The notes: generated by a model from the letters alone, not told the origin. A DNA stretch of 5,354 bases from an uncultured Collinsella sp. (GCA_947001705.1 CAMQHT010000060.1:1-5354); one strand, 5' to 3'; positions 1 through 5,274 are shown, counted from the stretch's first letter. Translations and numbers: made by a program.

Positions 1-52
<52 letters not shown>

Positions 53-95
53 ACGCCATCTTTTATCAGACAACTCGCTGAAGTAAGGCTGCGAA

Positions 96-188
96 GGCCG
101 CGGGGCCGGGAGGGGTTTCCTAAGGGCACATCCCGCAGCCGCAACGCGGCGAGGACGTGCCCGTGGAAACCCCGCAGGCCCCGCGGCC
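96..188. repeat. Long imperfect inverted repeat downstream of the usp gene
   Basis: The two arms (96-129 and 157-188) pair in three blocks. A perfect 12-bp outer block joins 96-107 to 177-188, a 9-bp block GGGGTTTCC joins 112-120 to 165-173, and a 6-bp block GGGCAC joins 124-129 to 157-162. Small internal loops separate the blocks. The centre holds a further hairpin, GCCGC-AAC-GCGGC, at 138-150. The element starts 13 bases beyond the stop codon of the leftward stress protein gene, so it would lie in the 3' untranslated part of that transcript. No T tract follows it on the minus strand, so it is not a textbook intrinsic terminator. It could be an RNA-stabilising 3' structure, a Rho-assisted end or a dispersed intergenic repeat. 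The bases between the poly-C tract and this repeat (53-95) show no gene I can support. Confidence 0.75.
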
Positions 189-201
189 GGTGGGAGCAAC
201 G

Positions 202-639
202 CTACTTCACGACCAAAATGTCGCAGTCCGTATTGCGCAGCAGGAACGTCGAAATCGAGCCCAGCAGCGCATACTTGATCGAGGACAGGCCGCGGGCGCC
301 GCAGAGCACCAGGTCGGGCTTGACCACGTCGAGCATCTCGTCCTTGAGCGTCTCGCGAATGCGGCCGGCGCGAATCATGACCTCGACCTCGGGAATGTCG
401 GGATTGGCCTTGGCCTCTTCGAGCTGCTTGGCGATGGAGTTCTTAAATGCCTCCTCTAGGCCGTTGACCAGATCGACCGGATAGGAACCGGCGCTCTCGA
501 GCGCCGTGGAATCGATAACGTGGCCGATGATTAGCTTGGCGCCGTTGTTCGCGGCGACCTTGATGGCGCGTGCGAGCACAAAATCCTGCTGCTCAGTACC
601 ATCGAGTGAAACAAATACCTTGGTGTAGCCCTCGTTCAT
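202..639 (-). CDS. Universal stress protein (UspA family), ATP-binding type
   Basis: The 145-residue product has the usual length of a single-domain Usp protein of the HUP/Rossmann-like alpha/beta fold. The N-terminus (KVFVSLDGTEQQ, residues 7-18) is the typical first strand followed by the D-G/S-T/S loop. The C-terminal half carries the ATP-binding signature G-x2-G-x9-G-S, with G114, G117, G127 and S128, and ends in the usual last strand (CDILVVK). The motif places it with the nucleotide-binding branch (MJ0577/UspFG-like) rather than with E. coli UspA, which lacks this motif. Such proteins are cytoplasmic, often dimeric, and are induced by starvation, oxidative or other stress; the exact output is not known for most. 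The start is well supported: AGGAGG (plus-strand positions 645-650) lies 5 bases ahead of the ATG. The gene is divergent from uppP and probably monocistronic. I give no gene symbol because paralogues are common in this family. Confidence 0.93.
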   Translation of the reverse strand: MNEGYTKVFVSLDGTEQQDFVLARAIKVAANNGAKLIIGHVIDSTALESAGSYPVDLVNGLEEAFKNSIAKQLEEAKANPDIPEVEVMIRAGRIRETLKDEMLDVVKPDLVLCGARGLSSIKYALLGSISTFLLRNTDCDILVVK

Positions 640-644
640 GGTTT

Positions 645-650
645 CCTCCT
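645..650 (-). promoter_or_regulatory. Ribosome binding site of the usp gene
   Basis: On the minus strand this reads AGGAGG, a perfect Shine-Dalgarno core, 5 bases before the ATG at 639-637. It fixes the start of the stress protein and suggests efficient translation. Confidence 0.85.
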
Positions 651-729
651 TGGTCTATCGCACGGGCGCGGGGCTCGTGCATCGGGCGGGCGCGGGCGCG
701 TTGGCCGCCGGACACTTTATCTTGTTGCA

Positions 730-735
730 GTTATA
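730..735 (-). promoter_or_regulatory. Candidate -10 element of the usp promoter
   Basis: The minus strand reads TATAAC here, one of the few AT-rich hexamers upstream of the leftward gene. It would give a 5' leader of about 85 bases. I find no convincing -35 hexamer at 16-18 bp spacing, so the assignment is weak. The minus-strand GATAAA at 716-721 is an alternative. An alternative sigma factor or an activator could replace the -35 contact, which would suit a stress gene, but nothing in the sequence proves it. Confidence 0.25.
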
Positions 736-820
736 CCCAAGGATTTCGGTTTGACCGCTCGCAATTCTGTGAACGGACGAGTTTTTTGGTAAGGGTAGGC
801 GCAGACGCGCCCGAACGGTT

Positions 821-826
821 GATAAT
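821..826 (+). promoter_or_regulatory. Candidate -10 element of the uppP promoter
   Basis: GATAAT differs from TATAAT at one position and lies about 60 bases ahead of the uppP start, giving a leader of roughly 50 bases. No good -35 hexamer is present at 16-18 bp spacing. A perfect small dyad, GGCGC-AGAC-GCGCC at 798-811, occupies the spacer and -35 area and could be a protein-binding site or coincidence in GC-rich DNA. The rest of the intergenic region between the two divergent genes shows only a further GC-rich hairpin at 660-680. Confidence 0.35.
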
Positions 827-874
827 GGGACATCGCCCGCACCGTCCGCAGAACAATATCGGCGGGTGTCTAAC

Positions 875-882
875 GAGGGGGT
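875..882 (+). promoter_or_regulatory. Ribosome binding site that selects the TTG start of uppP
   Basis: GAGGGGGT precedes the TTG codon at 887. The GAGG core ends 8 bases before it, which is ideal spacing. The in-frame GTG at 866 lies upstream of this site and has no comparable purine-rich stretch before it, so the TTG is the better start. Confidence 0.75.
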
Positions 883-886
883 CCCT

Positions 887-1867
887 TTGGATATCATCGA
901 GCTTCTAAAATCTGCCTTCATGGGCCTGGTCGAGGGCATCACCGAATGGCTGCCTGTTTCGTCGACCGGTCACATGATCTTGGTGGACGAGTTCGTCAAG
1001 ATGAACGTGAGCGAGACGTTCTGGAATATGTTCCTGGTCGTGATTCAGCTCGGCGCCATTCTGGCCGTCTGCGTGCTGTTCTTCCATGAGCTCAATCCGT
1101 TCTCGCCCAGCAAGGGCAAGGAGGGCCGTCGCGACACCTGGGTGCTGTGGGGCAAGATTGTGCTCGGCTGCATTCCTGCGGCGGCGATCGGTCTGCCGCT
1201 CAACGACTGGATGGAGGAGCATTTCTACAATGCTCCCGTCGTGGCGCTGGCGCTCATTGTGTACGGCGTGTTGTTTATCGTGATCGAGAACTGGCGCGCG
1301 AGCAAGCGCGAGGAAATGGCCGTTGCCGGTTCGTTTGGTTCGCGTGCTGTGGTGTCGGGTGGACGTCCCGCCGGTGCGCACTTTGCGGCGCCCGCCGCGG
1401 CTACCGCTGAGGATGAGGACGATGACGAGAATCTGGACTTTGGCTCCATCGCCACGCTCGAGGACCTGAGCTGGAAGACTGCACTGGGCATTGGCTGCTT
1501 CCAGATCCTCTCGCTGGTGCCGGGCACGTCGCGCTCCGGTTCCACCATCATCGGCGGCCTGCTTTTGGGCTGCACGCGTTCGGTGGCGTCCAAGTTTACG
1601 TTCTTCCTGGCCATTCCTGTCATGTTTGGCGCGAGTGCGCTCAAGCTCGTCAAGTATTTCATCAAGGGCGGTACGTTCGGTGCCAACGAGGTCGCCATCC
1701 TGGGCGTGGGCTGCGTTGTGGCCTTTGTGGTTTCGCTCATCGCTATCAAGTGGCTTATGGGCTTCGTCCGCCGTCACGACTTCAAGTGCTTCGGCGTCTA
1801 CCGCATCATTCTGGGCATCGTGGTGCTTGCGTACTTCTTCGTCTTGGAGCCGATGCTCGGCCTCTAA
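887..1867 (+). CDS. uppP: Undecaprenyl-diphosphatase (UppP/BacA)
   Basis: This integral membrane enzyme removes a phosphate from undecaprenyl diphosphate, regenerating the lipid carrier used for peptidoglycan and other envelope polymers; raised dosage confers bacitracin resistance in other bacteria. From the TTG start the product has 326 residues. Both family motifs are intact: the first, GLVEGITEWLPVSSTGH, spans residues 13-29 and contains E16, E20 and H29, and the second, PGTSRSGST, spans 212-220 and contains the catalytic-type R216. Several hydrophobic segments follow the family pattern (about 48-66, 88-106, 118-134, 198-211, 221-229, 237-255, 268-290 and 306-321). The protein is longer than the usual 265-290 residues because the loop between about residues 140 and 185 is expanded and ends in the acidic cluster EDEDDDE (175-181). 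I chose TTG at 887 over GTG at 866 because of the Shine-Dalgarno site between them and because the family begins close to this point. The gene is probably monocistronic, with a terminator-like hairpin downstream. Confidence 0.95.
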   Translation: MDIIELLKSAFMGLVEGITEWLPVSSTGHMILVDEFVKMNVSETFWNMFLVVIQLGAILAVCVLFFHELNPFSPSKGKEGRRDTWVLWGKIVLGCIPAAAIGLPLNDWMEEHFYNAPVVALALIVYGVLFIVIENWRASKREEMAVAGSFGSRAVVSGGRPAGAHFAAPAAATAEDEDDDENLDFGSIATLEDLSWKTALGIGCFQILSLVPGTSRSGSTIIGGLLLGCTRSVASKFTFFLAIPVMFGASALKLVKYFIKGGTFGANEVAILGVGCVVAFVVSLIAIKWLMGFVRRHDFKCFGVYRIILGIVVLAYFFVLEPMLGL

Positions 1868-1882
1868 CTTAGTCGACGCTGC

Positions 1883-1982
1883 GCGGCGGCCAGGGCGACA
1901 ACTTGTCATTCAAAGGGGGTGGCATGACCAAAAGGTCTATGCCGCCTCCTTTTCATGCCAATTTGTTCGCCCTGACCGTCGC
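1883..1982. repeat. 100-nt nested imperfect hairpin between uppP and pcrA
   Basis: The arms pair along almost the whole length. The outer stem joins 1883-1901 to 1963-1982 as GCGGCGG with CCGTCGC (one G-U), CAGGGCGA with TCGCCCTG, and CAA with TTG, interrupted by one mismatch and one bulge. A middle part pairs 1903-1905 with 1959-1961 and 1907-1909 with 1955-1957. The inner stem is the terminator-like hairpin listed separately. The outer stem is not needed for termination, so the whole may be a bidirectional 3'-end structure or an intergenic repeat. Confidence 0.65.
1912..1953 (+). terminator. Likely Rho-independent terminator of uppP
   Basis: The left arm at 1912-1929 begins AAAGGGGG and ends GACC. 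The loop is AAAA (1930-1933), and the right arm starts GGTC and ends CCTCCTTT. The stem has 18 pairs, two of them G-U, with one bulged T at 1938. It lies 45 bases after the uppP stop codon. Most of the T tract is inside the stem, as in terminators with a matching A tract, and only one unpaired T follows, so strength is uncertain. The same bases can also fold differently (see findings). Confidence 0.7.
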
Positions 1983-2067
1983 TCGCTGCTGCTGCCGTGA
2001 CATCGCTGGCTCTGTGATTGGCGCAATGGGGTGGGCCTGACGGTGACGCACGGAGTCGTGGTGTGAT

Positions 2068-2098
2068 TTGCGTCGGTGTCCGCGCGGCTCGGTATACT
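2068..2098 (+). promoter_or_regulatory. Candidate promoter of pcrA
   Basis: TATACT at 2093-2098 matches the -10 consensus at five of six positions. TTGCGT at 2068-2073 is a possible -35 with a somewhat long 19-bp spacer. Transcription would begin near 2105 and give a leader of about 55 bases. This promoter, together with the upstream terminator, argues that pcrA is transcribed independently of uppP. Confidence 0.5.
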
Positions 2099-2113
2099 GG
2101 TACGGCTCAAACT

Positions 2114-2149
2114 ATGGCGCCGCCCGCAGGCGCGCCGTCCGTCAGATGA
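2114..2149 (+). other. Possible upstream ORF in the pcrA leader (MAPPAGAPSVR)
   Basis: An ATG at 2114 opens an 11-codon frame that ends in TGA at 2147-2149. This stop overlaps the start of the pcrA ribosome binding site (GAGGAG, 2148-2153). It has no Shine-Dalgarno site of its own and would begin only about 9 bases after the predicted transcription start, so translation would have to be nearly leaderless. It may be chance; if translated, it could couple ribosome arrival to pcrA initiation. Confidence 0.2.
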
Positions 2150-2153
2150 GGAG
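2148..2153 (+). promoter_or_regulatory. Ribosome binding site of pcrA
   Basis: GAGGAG lies 6 bases before the ATG at 2160. It decides the start against the open in-frame extension back to an ATG-less GTG at 2076, which lies upstream of the predicted -10 element and encodes residues unlike the family. Confidence 0.85.
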
Positions 2154-2159
2154 TCGCCC

Positions 2160-5054
2160 ATGACCCAGCCCTTGCCCTGGGAAAAGAACGCCGCGGTATC
2201 TGTGCCGCCCGCGCCGGAACCCGTGCCGCTCGATGCATACACCGCCCCTGCTGCGCCGGAGCCCGAGCTCGTTCCGCTCGACATCTACGACGCTCCCGCG
2301 CCGGCACCCAAGCCTGCCAAGCCGATCGTCGACATCGACAGCCTGAATCCCGCCCAGCGCGAGGCGGTCCTGACCACTGAGGGCCCGCTGCTGGTGCTCG
2401 CCGGCGCCGGCTCGGGCAAGACCCGCGTCTTGACCTTCCGAATCGCACATATGCTCGGCGACCTGGGCGTTAAGCCCTGGCAGATCCTTGCCATCACGTT
2501 TACCAACAAGGCTGCGGCCGAGATGCGTGAGCGTCTGGCGGCACTCATTCCCAGCGGCACCCGTGGCATGTGGGTGTGCACGTTCCATGCCATGTGCGTG
2601 CGCATGCTGCGTGAGGACGCCGACCTGCTGGGCTACACCGGTCAGTTCACCATCTACGATGATGATGACTCAAAGCGCATGGTGCGCGACATTATGCAGA
2701 CGCTCGGCATCGAGCAAAAGCAGTTCCCCATCAACATGATCCGCAGCAAGATCAGCTCGGCTAAAAACGCCATGATCGGCCCCGAGGACATGCTCAAATC
2801 CGCCGACAGCCCCAACGACAAAAAGGCCGCGCAGGTCTATCTGGAGCTGGAACGCCGTCTGCGCGCCGCCAACGCGATGGACTTCGACGATCTGCTCGTG
2901 CGCACGCTCGAGTTGCTGCGCACCCGCCCCGAGGTGCTCGACAAGTACCAGGAGCGCTTCCGCTACATTAGCGTCGACGAGTATCAGGACACCAACCACG
3001 TCCAGTACGAGATTGCCAACCTGCTGGCCGCCAAGTACCAAAACCTCATGGTCGTGGGCGACGACGATCAGTCCATTTATAGCTGGCGTGGCGCCGACAT
3101 CACCAACATCCTGGACTTTGAGAAGGACTTTAAAAACTGCAAGACCGTCAAGCTGGAGCAGAACTATCGCTCCACGGGTCACATCCTGAGCGCCGCCAAC
3201 GCCGTGGTGCGTCACAACTCGCAGCGCAAGGACAAGCGCCTGTTTACGGCTGAGGGCGACGGCGAGAAGATCCAGGCCTTCCAGGCAAGCGATGAGCGCG
3301 ACGAGGGCCGCTGGATTGCCGGCGAGATCGAAAAGCTGCACTCCAAGGGCACGAGTTACGACGACATCGCCGTGTTCTACCGCACCAACGCCCAGTCGCG
3401 TATTCTCGAAGATATGTTCCTGCGCGCGGGCGTGCCCTACAAGATCGTGGGCGGCACGCGATTCTTCGACCGTGCCGAGATCCGCGACGTCATGGCTTAT
3501 CTCAAGATGATCGTGAACCCGGCCGACGAGATGAGCGTCAAGCGTGTCATCAATACGCCGCGCCGCGGCATCGGCTCCACCTCGATCCAAAAGATCGAGC
3601 AGCTGGCGCGCGACAACCGCTGCTCGTTCTTCCAGGCCTGCGAGATCGCGTGCGCCGAGACGGGCATGTTTAGCGCCAAGGTGCGCAACGGCCTGTCGAG
3701 CTTTGTGTCGCTGGTGCGCGAGGGTCGCCGCATGGACGGCGAGCTCAAGGACGTCGTCGAGATGATTGTCGATAAGACGGGCCTGCTGCAGGCCTTCCGC
3801 GCCGAGGGCACCATGGAATCCGAGAGCCGCGCCGAGAACATCCAGGAATTCCTGGGCGTCGCCGCCGAATTTGAGGAGACGCACGAGGATATCGAAGGTA
3901 CGCTCGAGAGCTTGGAAGAGCTGCGCGCTGCCGGTGTTGCCGATGTGCCTGCTGAGCCCGAGCCCGTTGTGGTGAGCGCGCCTGCACCCGAGCCGGGGCC
4001 GTCCGCACCGGCATCCTCGTTCGAGGCACTCGTCGGCGCCCGTGACGCCGCAGGTTCCAATCCGCTCGATAGCTTGGCCGCTCCGGCACTGTCTCCGCAG
4101 GATGCCCTGGCCGCCGCCATCGCGGGCAACGCGTATGCCGCGCCGACGGAGCTGCCGGCGGGTGCCGTGCATGCCGACGAGATCGAGCGCACCTACGGCC
4201 CGCTCACCTGTAAGGCGCTGCCGGCACTCATGGAGTGGCTGGCCCTGCGCTCCGACTTGGATTCCCTGGCCGGCGAGACGCATGCCATCACCATGATGAC
4301 CATCCACTCCGCCAAGGGCCTGGAGTTCCCGGCGGTGTTCGTGGCCGGCATGGAGGAGGGCATCTTCCCGCACGTGCACGACTTTGGCGGCAGCGATGAC
4401 CCGGGCAAGCTCGAGGAGGAGCGTCGCCTGGCCTACGTCGCTATCACACGCGCCCGTAAGCGCCTGTTCCTGACCTATGCGGCCACGCGCCGCACCTACG
4501 GCTCGACCTCTGCCAATCCGCGCTCGCGCTTCCTCAACGAGATTCCGTTTGAGGATATCGAGTTTAGCGGCATCGGTTCTGCCGGTTTTGAGGGCACGGG
4601 CTGGGAGAAGCGCGGCGACCGTCGCGGCACGTTTGGCTCGGGCATGGGCTCGGACATGTATGGCGGCAAGGTGTTTGGTTCGCATACGCGCTCGACCGGC
4701 GGTTCCGGTTCGCGCGGCGGATCGAGCTTTGACGATTTCTTTGGCGGCAGCAGCTACGGGACCGAGCGCCATCGTGGGGTTTCGCCCGACGCCGGCCGTG
4801 TTGCCTCGACCTTTGGTTCGGGTGCGCCGCGAGCCAAAAAGCCGTCATCTAAGGTGTCGCCGACAGTGGAGCGCAAGGTCGATCGTGCCAGCGCATCGCA
4901 GGACTTTGCCGCAGGCGATACCGTGAGCCACAAGACCTTTGGCACGGGCACCGTGATCTCGGTCACCGGAGACATGATCGAGGTCCAATTCGAAAAGACC
5001 GGCCAGACCAAAAAGTTGATGAAGGGCTTTGCTCCAATTGTCAAGCTGTCGTAA
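2160..5054 (+). CDS. pcrA: ATP-dependent 3'-5' DNA helicase PcrA (UvrD/Rep family, superfamily 1A)
   Basis: The 964-residue protein is a complete SF1A helicase acting in nucleotide excision repair, removal of RecA filaments and replication-transcription conflict. Motifs in order: Q motif (LNPAQREAV, 62-70, Q66), Walker A (GAGSGKT, 82-88, K87), Ia (ITFTNKAAAEMRER, 112-125), a TFHAMCVRML segment (141-150), Walker B/motif II (VDEYQDTN, 272-279), motif III (GDDDQSIYSWRGAD, 300-313), motif IV (LEQNYRST, 332-339), motif V (MTIHSAKGLEF, 713-723) and motif VI (EERRLAYVAITRARKRL, 753-769). Residues 918-962 (GDTVSHKTFGTGTVISV onward) match the Tudor-like C-terminal domain through which PcrA contacts RNA polymerase. 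Bacillus-type PcrA has about 720-740 residues; the excess here comes from a Pro/Ala-rich N-terminus (1-60), an insertion at about 590-685, and a Gly/Ser/Phe-rich linker (804-917). The catalytic core is intact, with no frameshift. The start at 2160 is set by GAGGAG. RecB- or Rep-like alternatives are excluded by the single-subunit layout and the Tudor-like tail. Confidence 0.96.
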   Translation: MTQPLPWEKNAAVSVPPAPEPVPLDAYTAPAAPEPELVPLDIYDAPAPAPKPAKPIVDIDSLNPAQREAVLTTEGPLLVLAGAGSGKTRVLTFRIAHMLGDLGVKPWQILAITFTNKAAAEMRERLAALIPSGTRGMWVCTFHAMCVRMLREDADLLGYTGQFTIYDDDDSKRMVRDIMQTLGIEQKQFPINMIRSKISSAKNAMIGPEDMLKSADSPNDKKAAQVYLELERRLRAANAMDFDDLLVRTLELLRTRPEVLDKYQERFRYISVDEYQDTNHVQYEIANLLAAKYQNLMVVGDDDQSIYSWRGADITNILDFEKDFKNCKTVKLEQNYRSTGHILSAANAVVRHNSQRKDKRLFTAEGDGEKIQAFQASDERDEGRWIAGEIEKLHSKGTSYDDIAVFYRTNAQSRILEDMFLRAGVPYKIVGGTRFFDRAEIRDVMAYLKMIVNPADEMSVKRVINTPRRGIGSTSIQKIEQLARDNRCSFFQACEIACAETGMFSAKVRNGLSSFVSLVREGRRMDGELKDVVEMIVDKTGLLQAFRAEGTMESESRAENIQEFLGVAAEFEETHEDIEGTLESLEELRAAGVADVPAEPEPVVVSAPAPEPGPSAPASSFEALVGARDAAGSNPLDSLAAPALSPQDALAAAIAGNAYAAPTELPAGAVHADEIERTYGPLTCKALPALMEWLALRSDLDSLAGETHAITMMTIHSAKGLEFPAVFVAGMEEGIFPHVHDFGGSDDPGKLEEERRLAYVAITRARKRLFLTYAATRRTYGSTSANPRSRFLNEIPFEDIEFSGIGSAGFEGTGWEKRGDRRGTFGSGMGSDMYGGKVFGSHTRSTGGSGSRGGSSFDDFFGGSSYGTERHRGVSPDAGRVASTFGSGAPRAKKPSSKVSPTVERKVDRASASQDFAAGDTVSHKTFGTGTVISVTGDMIEVQFEKTGQTKKLMKGFAPIVKLS

Positions 5055-5061
5055 TCCCGGC

Positions 5062-5191
5062 GGACCCGGGCGGGCGTATGGGGCAACATCGCCTGCTCGG
5101 GCAGTCCTGCGCAAGACGGAGAGCACATTAAGTGCTCTCCTTTGCGTGCGGAACTCGCGATCGATGTTGCCCCATACGCCCGCCCGGGTCC
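5062..5191. repeat. 130-bp element bounded by a perfect 30-bp inverted repeat
   Basis: Positions 5062-5091 and 5162-5191 are exact reverse complements over 30 bases, without a mismatch. The 70 bases between them hold two smaller hairpins: CTGC-TCGG-GCAG (5093-5104) and GGAGAGCAC-ATTAA-GTGCTCTCC (5118-5140), so the whole would fold as a branched RNA or a cruciform. It starts 8 bases after the pcrA stop codon. I see no clear target-site duplication in the flanks and no ORF worth calling inside. Candidates are a miniature mobile element with 30-bp terminal repeats, a dispersed intergenic repeat of the lineage, or a structured 3' untranslated region. Confidence 0.85.
5109..5147 (+). terminator. 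Possible intrinsic terminator of pcrA inside the inverted repeat
   Basis: A perfect 9-bp stem (GGAGAGCAC at 5118-5126 with GTGCTCTCC at 5132-5140, loop ATTAA) is followed by TTT. The flanks pair further (CGCAA at 5110-5114 with TTGCG at 5142-5146). The T tract is short and is partly used by the outer pairing, so it may be a weak terminator or simply part of the larger fold. Confidence 0.45.
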
Positions 5192-5274
5192 TTGGGTAAC
5201 GTTGCTGAACGAGCGTTGCTCTGCCTCTCGCTTTTTGATCTGGAGAACCGGGTGGGCTGAATACTTAGACATGG
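5192..5274 (+). other. Intergenic stretch without a recognisable gene
   Basis: No coding region or RNA gene can be supported here. It contains CGTTGCT twice (5200-5206 and 5214-5220) and a short stem AGCG/CGCT (5212-5215 with 5229-5232) that runs into a T tract at 5232-5236, a weak terminator at best. TTGATC (5235-5240) followed after 18 bases by GAATAC (5259-5264) is a marginal promoter-like pair directly before the strong terminator. Confidence 0.4.

Noticed and set aside
53..95. Possible C-terminal tail of a rightward gene ending in TAA at 84-86
   Set aside because: Only about ten codons are visible before the poly-C artefact, so neither frame nor family can be judged.
660..680. GC-rich hairpin in the usp leader as a riboswitch
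   Set aside because: The stem is short, contains a C-A mismatch on the transcribed minus strand and matches no riboswitch core I know.
1897..1907. GACAA-C-TTGTC palindrome as an operator
   Set aside because: It is short, lies between uppP and its terminator rather than at a promoter, and its bases are already explained by the longer hairpin.
905..1909. A 334-codon open frame on the strand opposite uppP
   Set aside because: It mirrors the membrane protein gene, gives a charged Arg/His/Glu-rich product without known motifs, and has no convincing ribosome binding site.
2076..2159. N-terminal extension of pcrA to an upstream GTG
   Set aside because: The extension overlaps the predicted -10 element, lacks a Shine-Dalgarno site, and the ATG at 2160 has GAGGAG at ideal spacing.
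2670..4772. A 700-codon open frame on the strand opposite pcrA
   Set aside because: It lies wholly opposite conserved helicase motifs, its translation is rich in Ala, Arg, His and Val with no recognisable domain, and long antisense frames are expected opposite GC-rich genes.
5062..5191. CRISPR, integron or phage attachment site interpretation of the inverted repeat
   Set aside because: There are no direct repeats with spacers, no integrase or tRNA nearby, and no attC-like core pattern that I can recognise.
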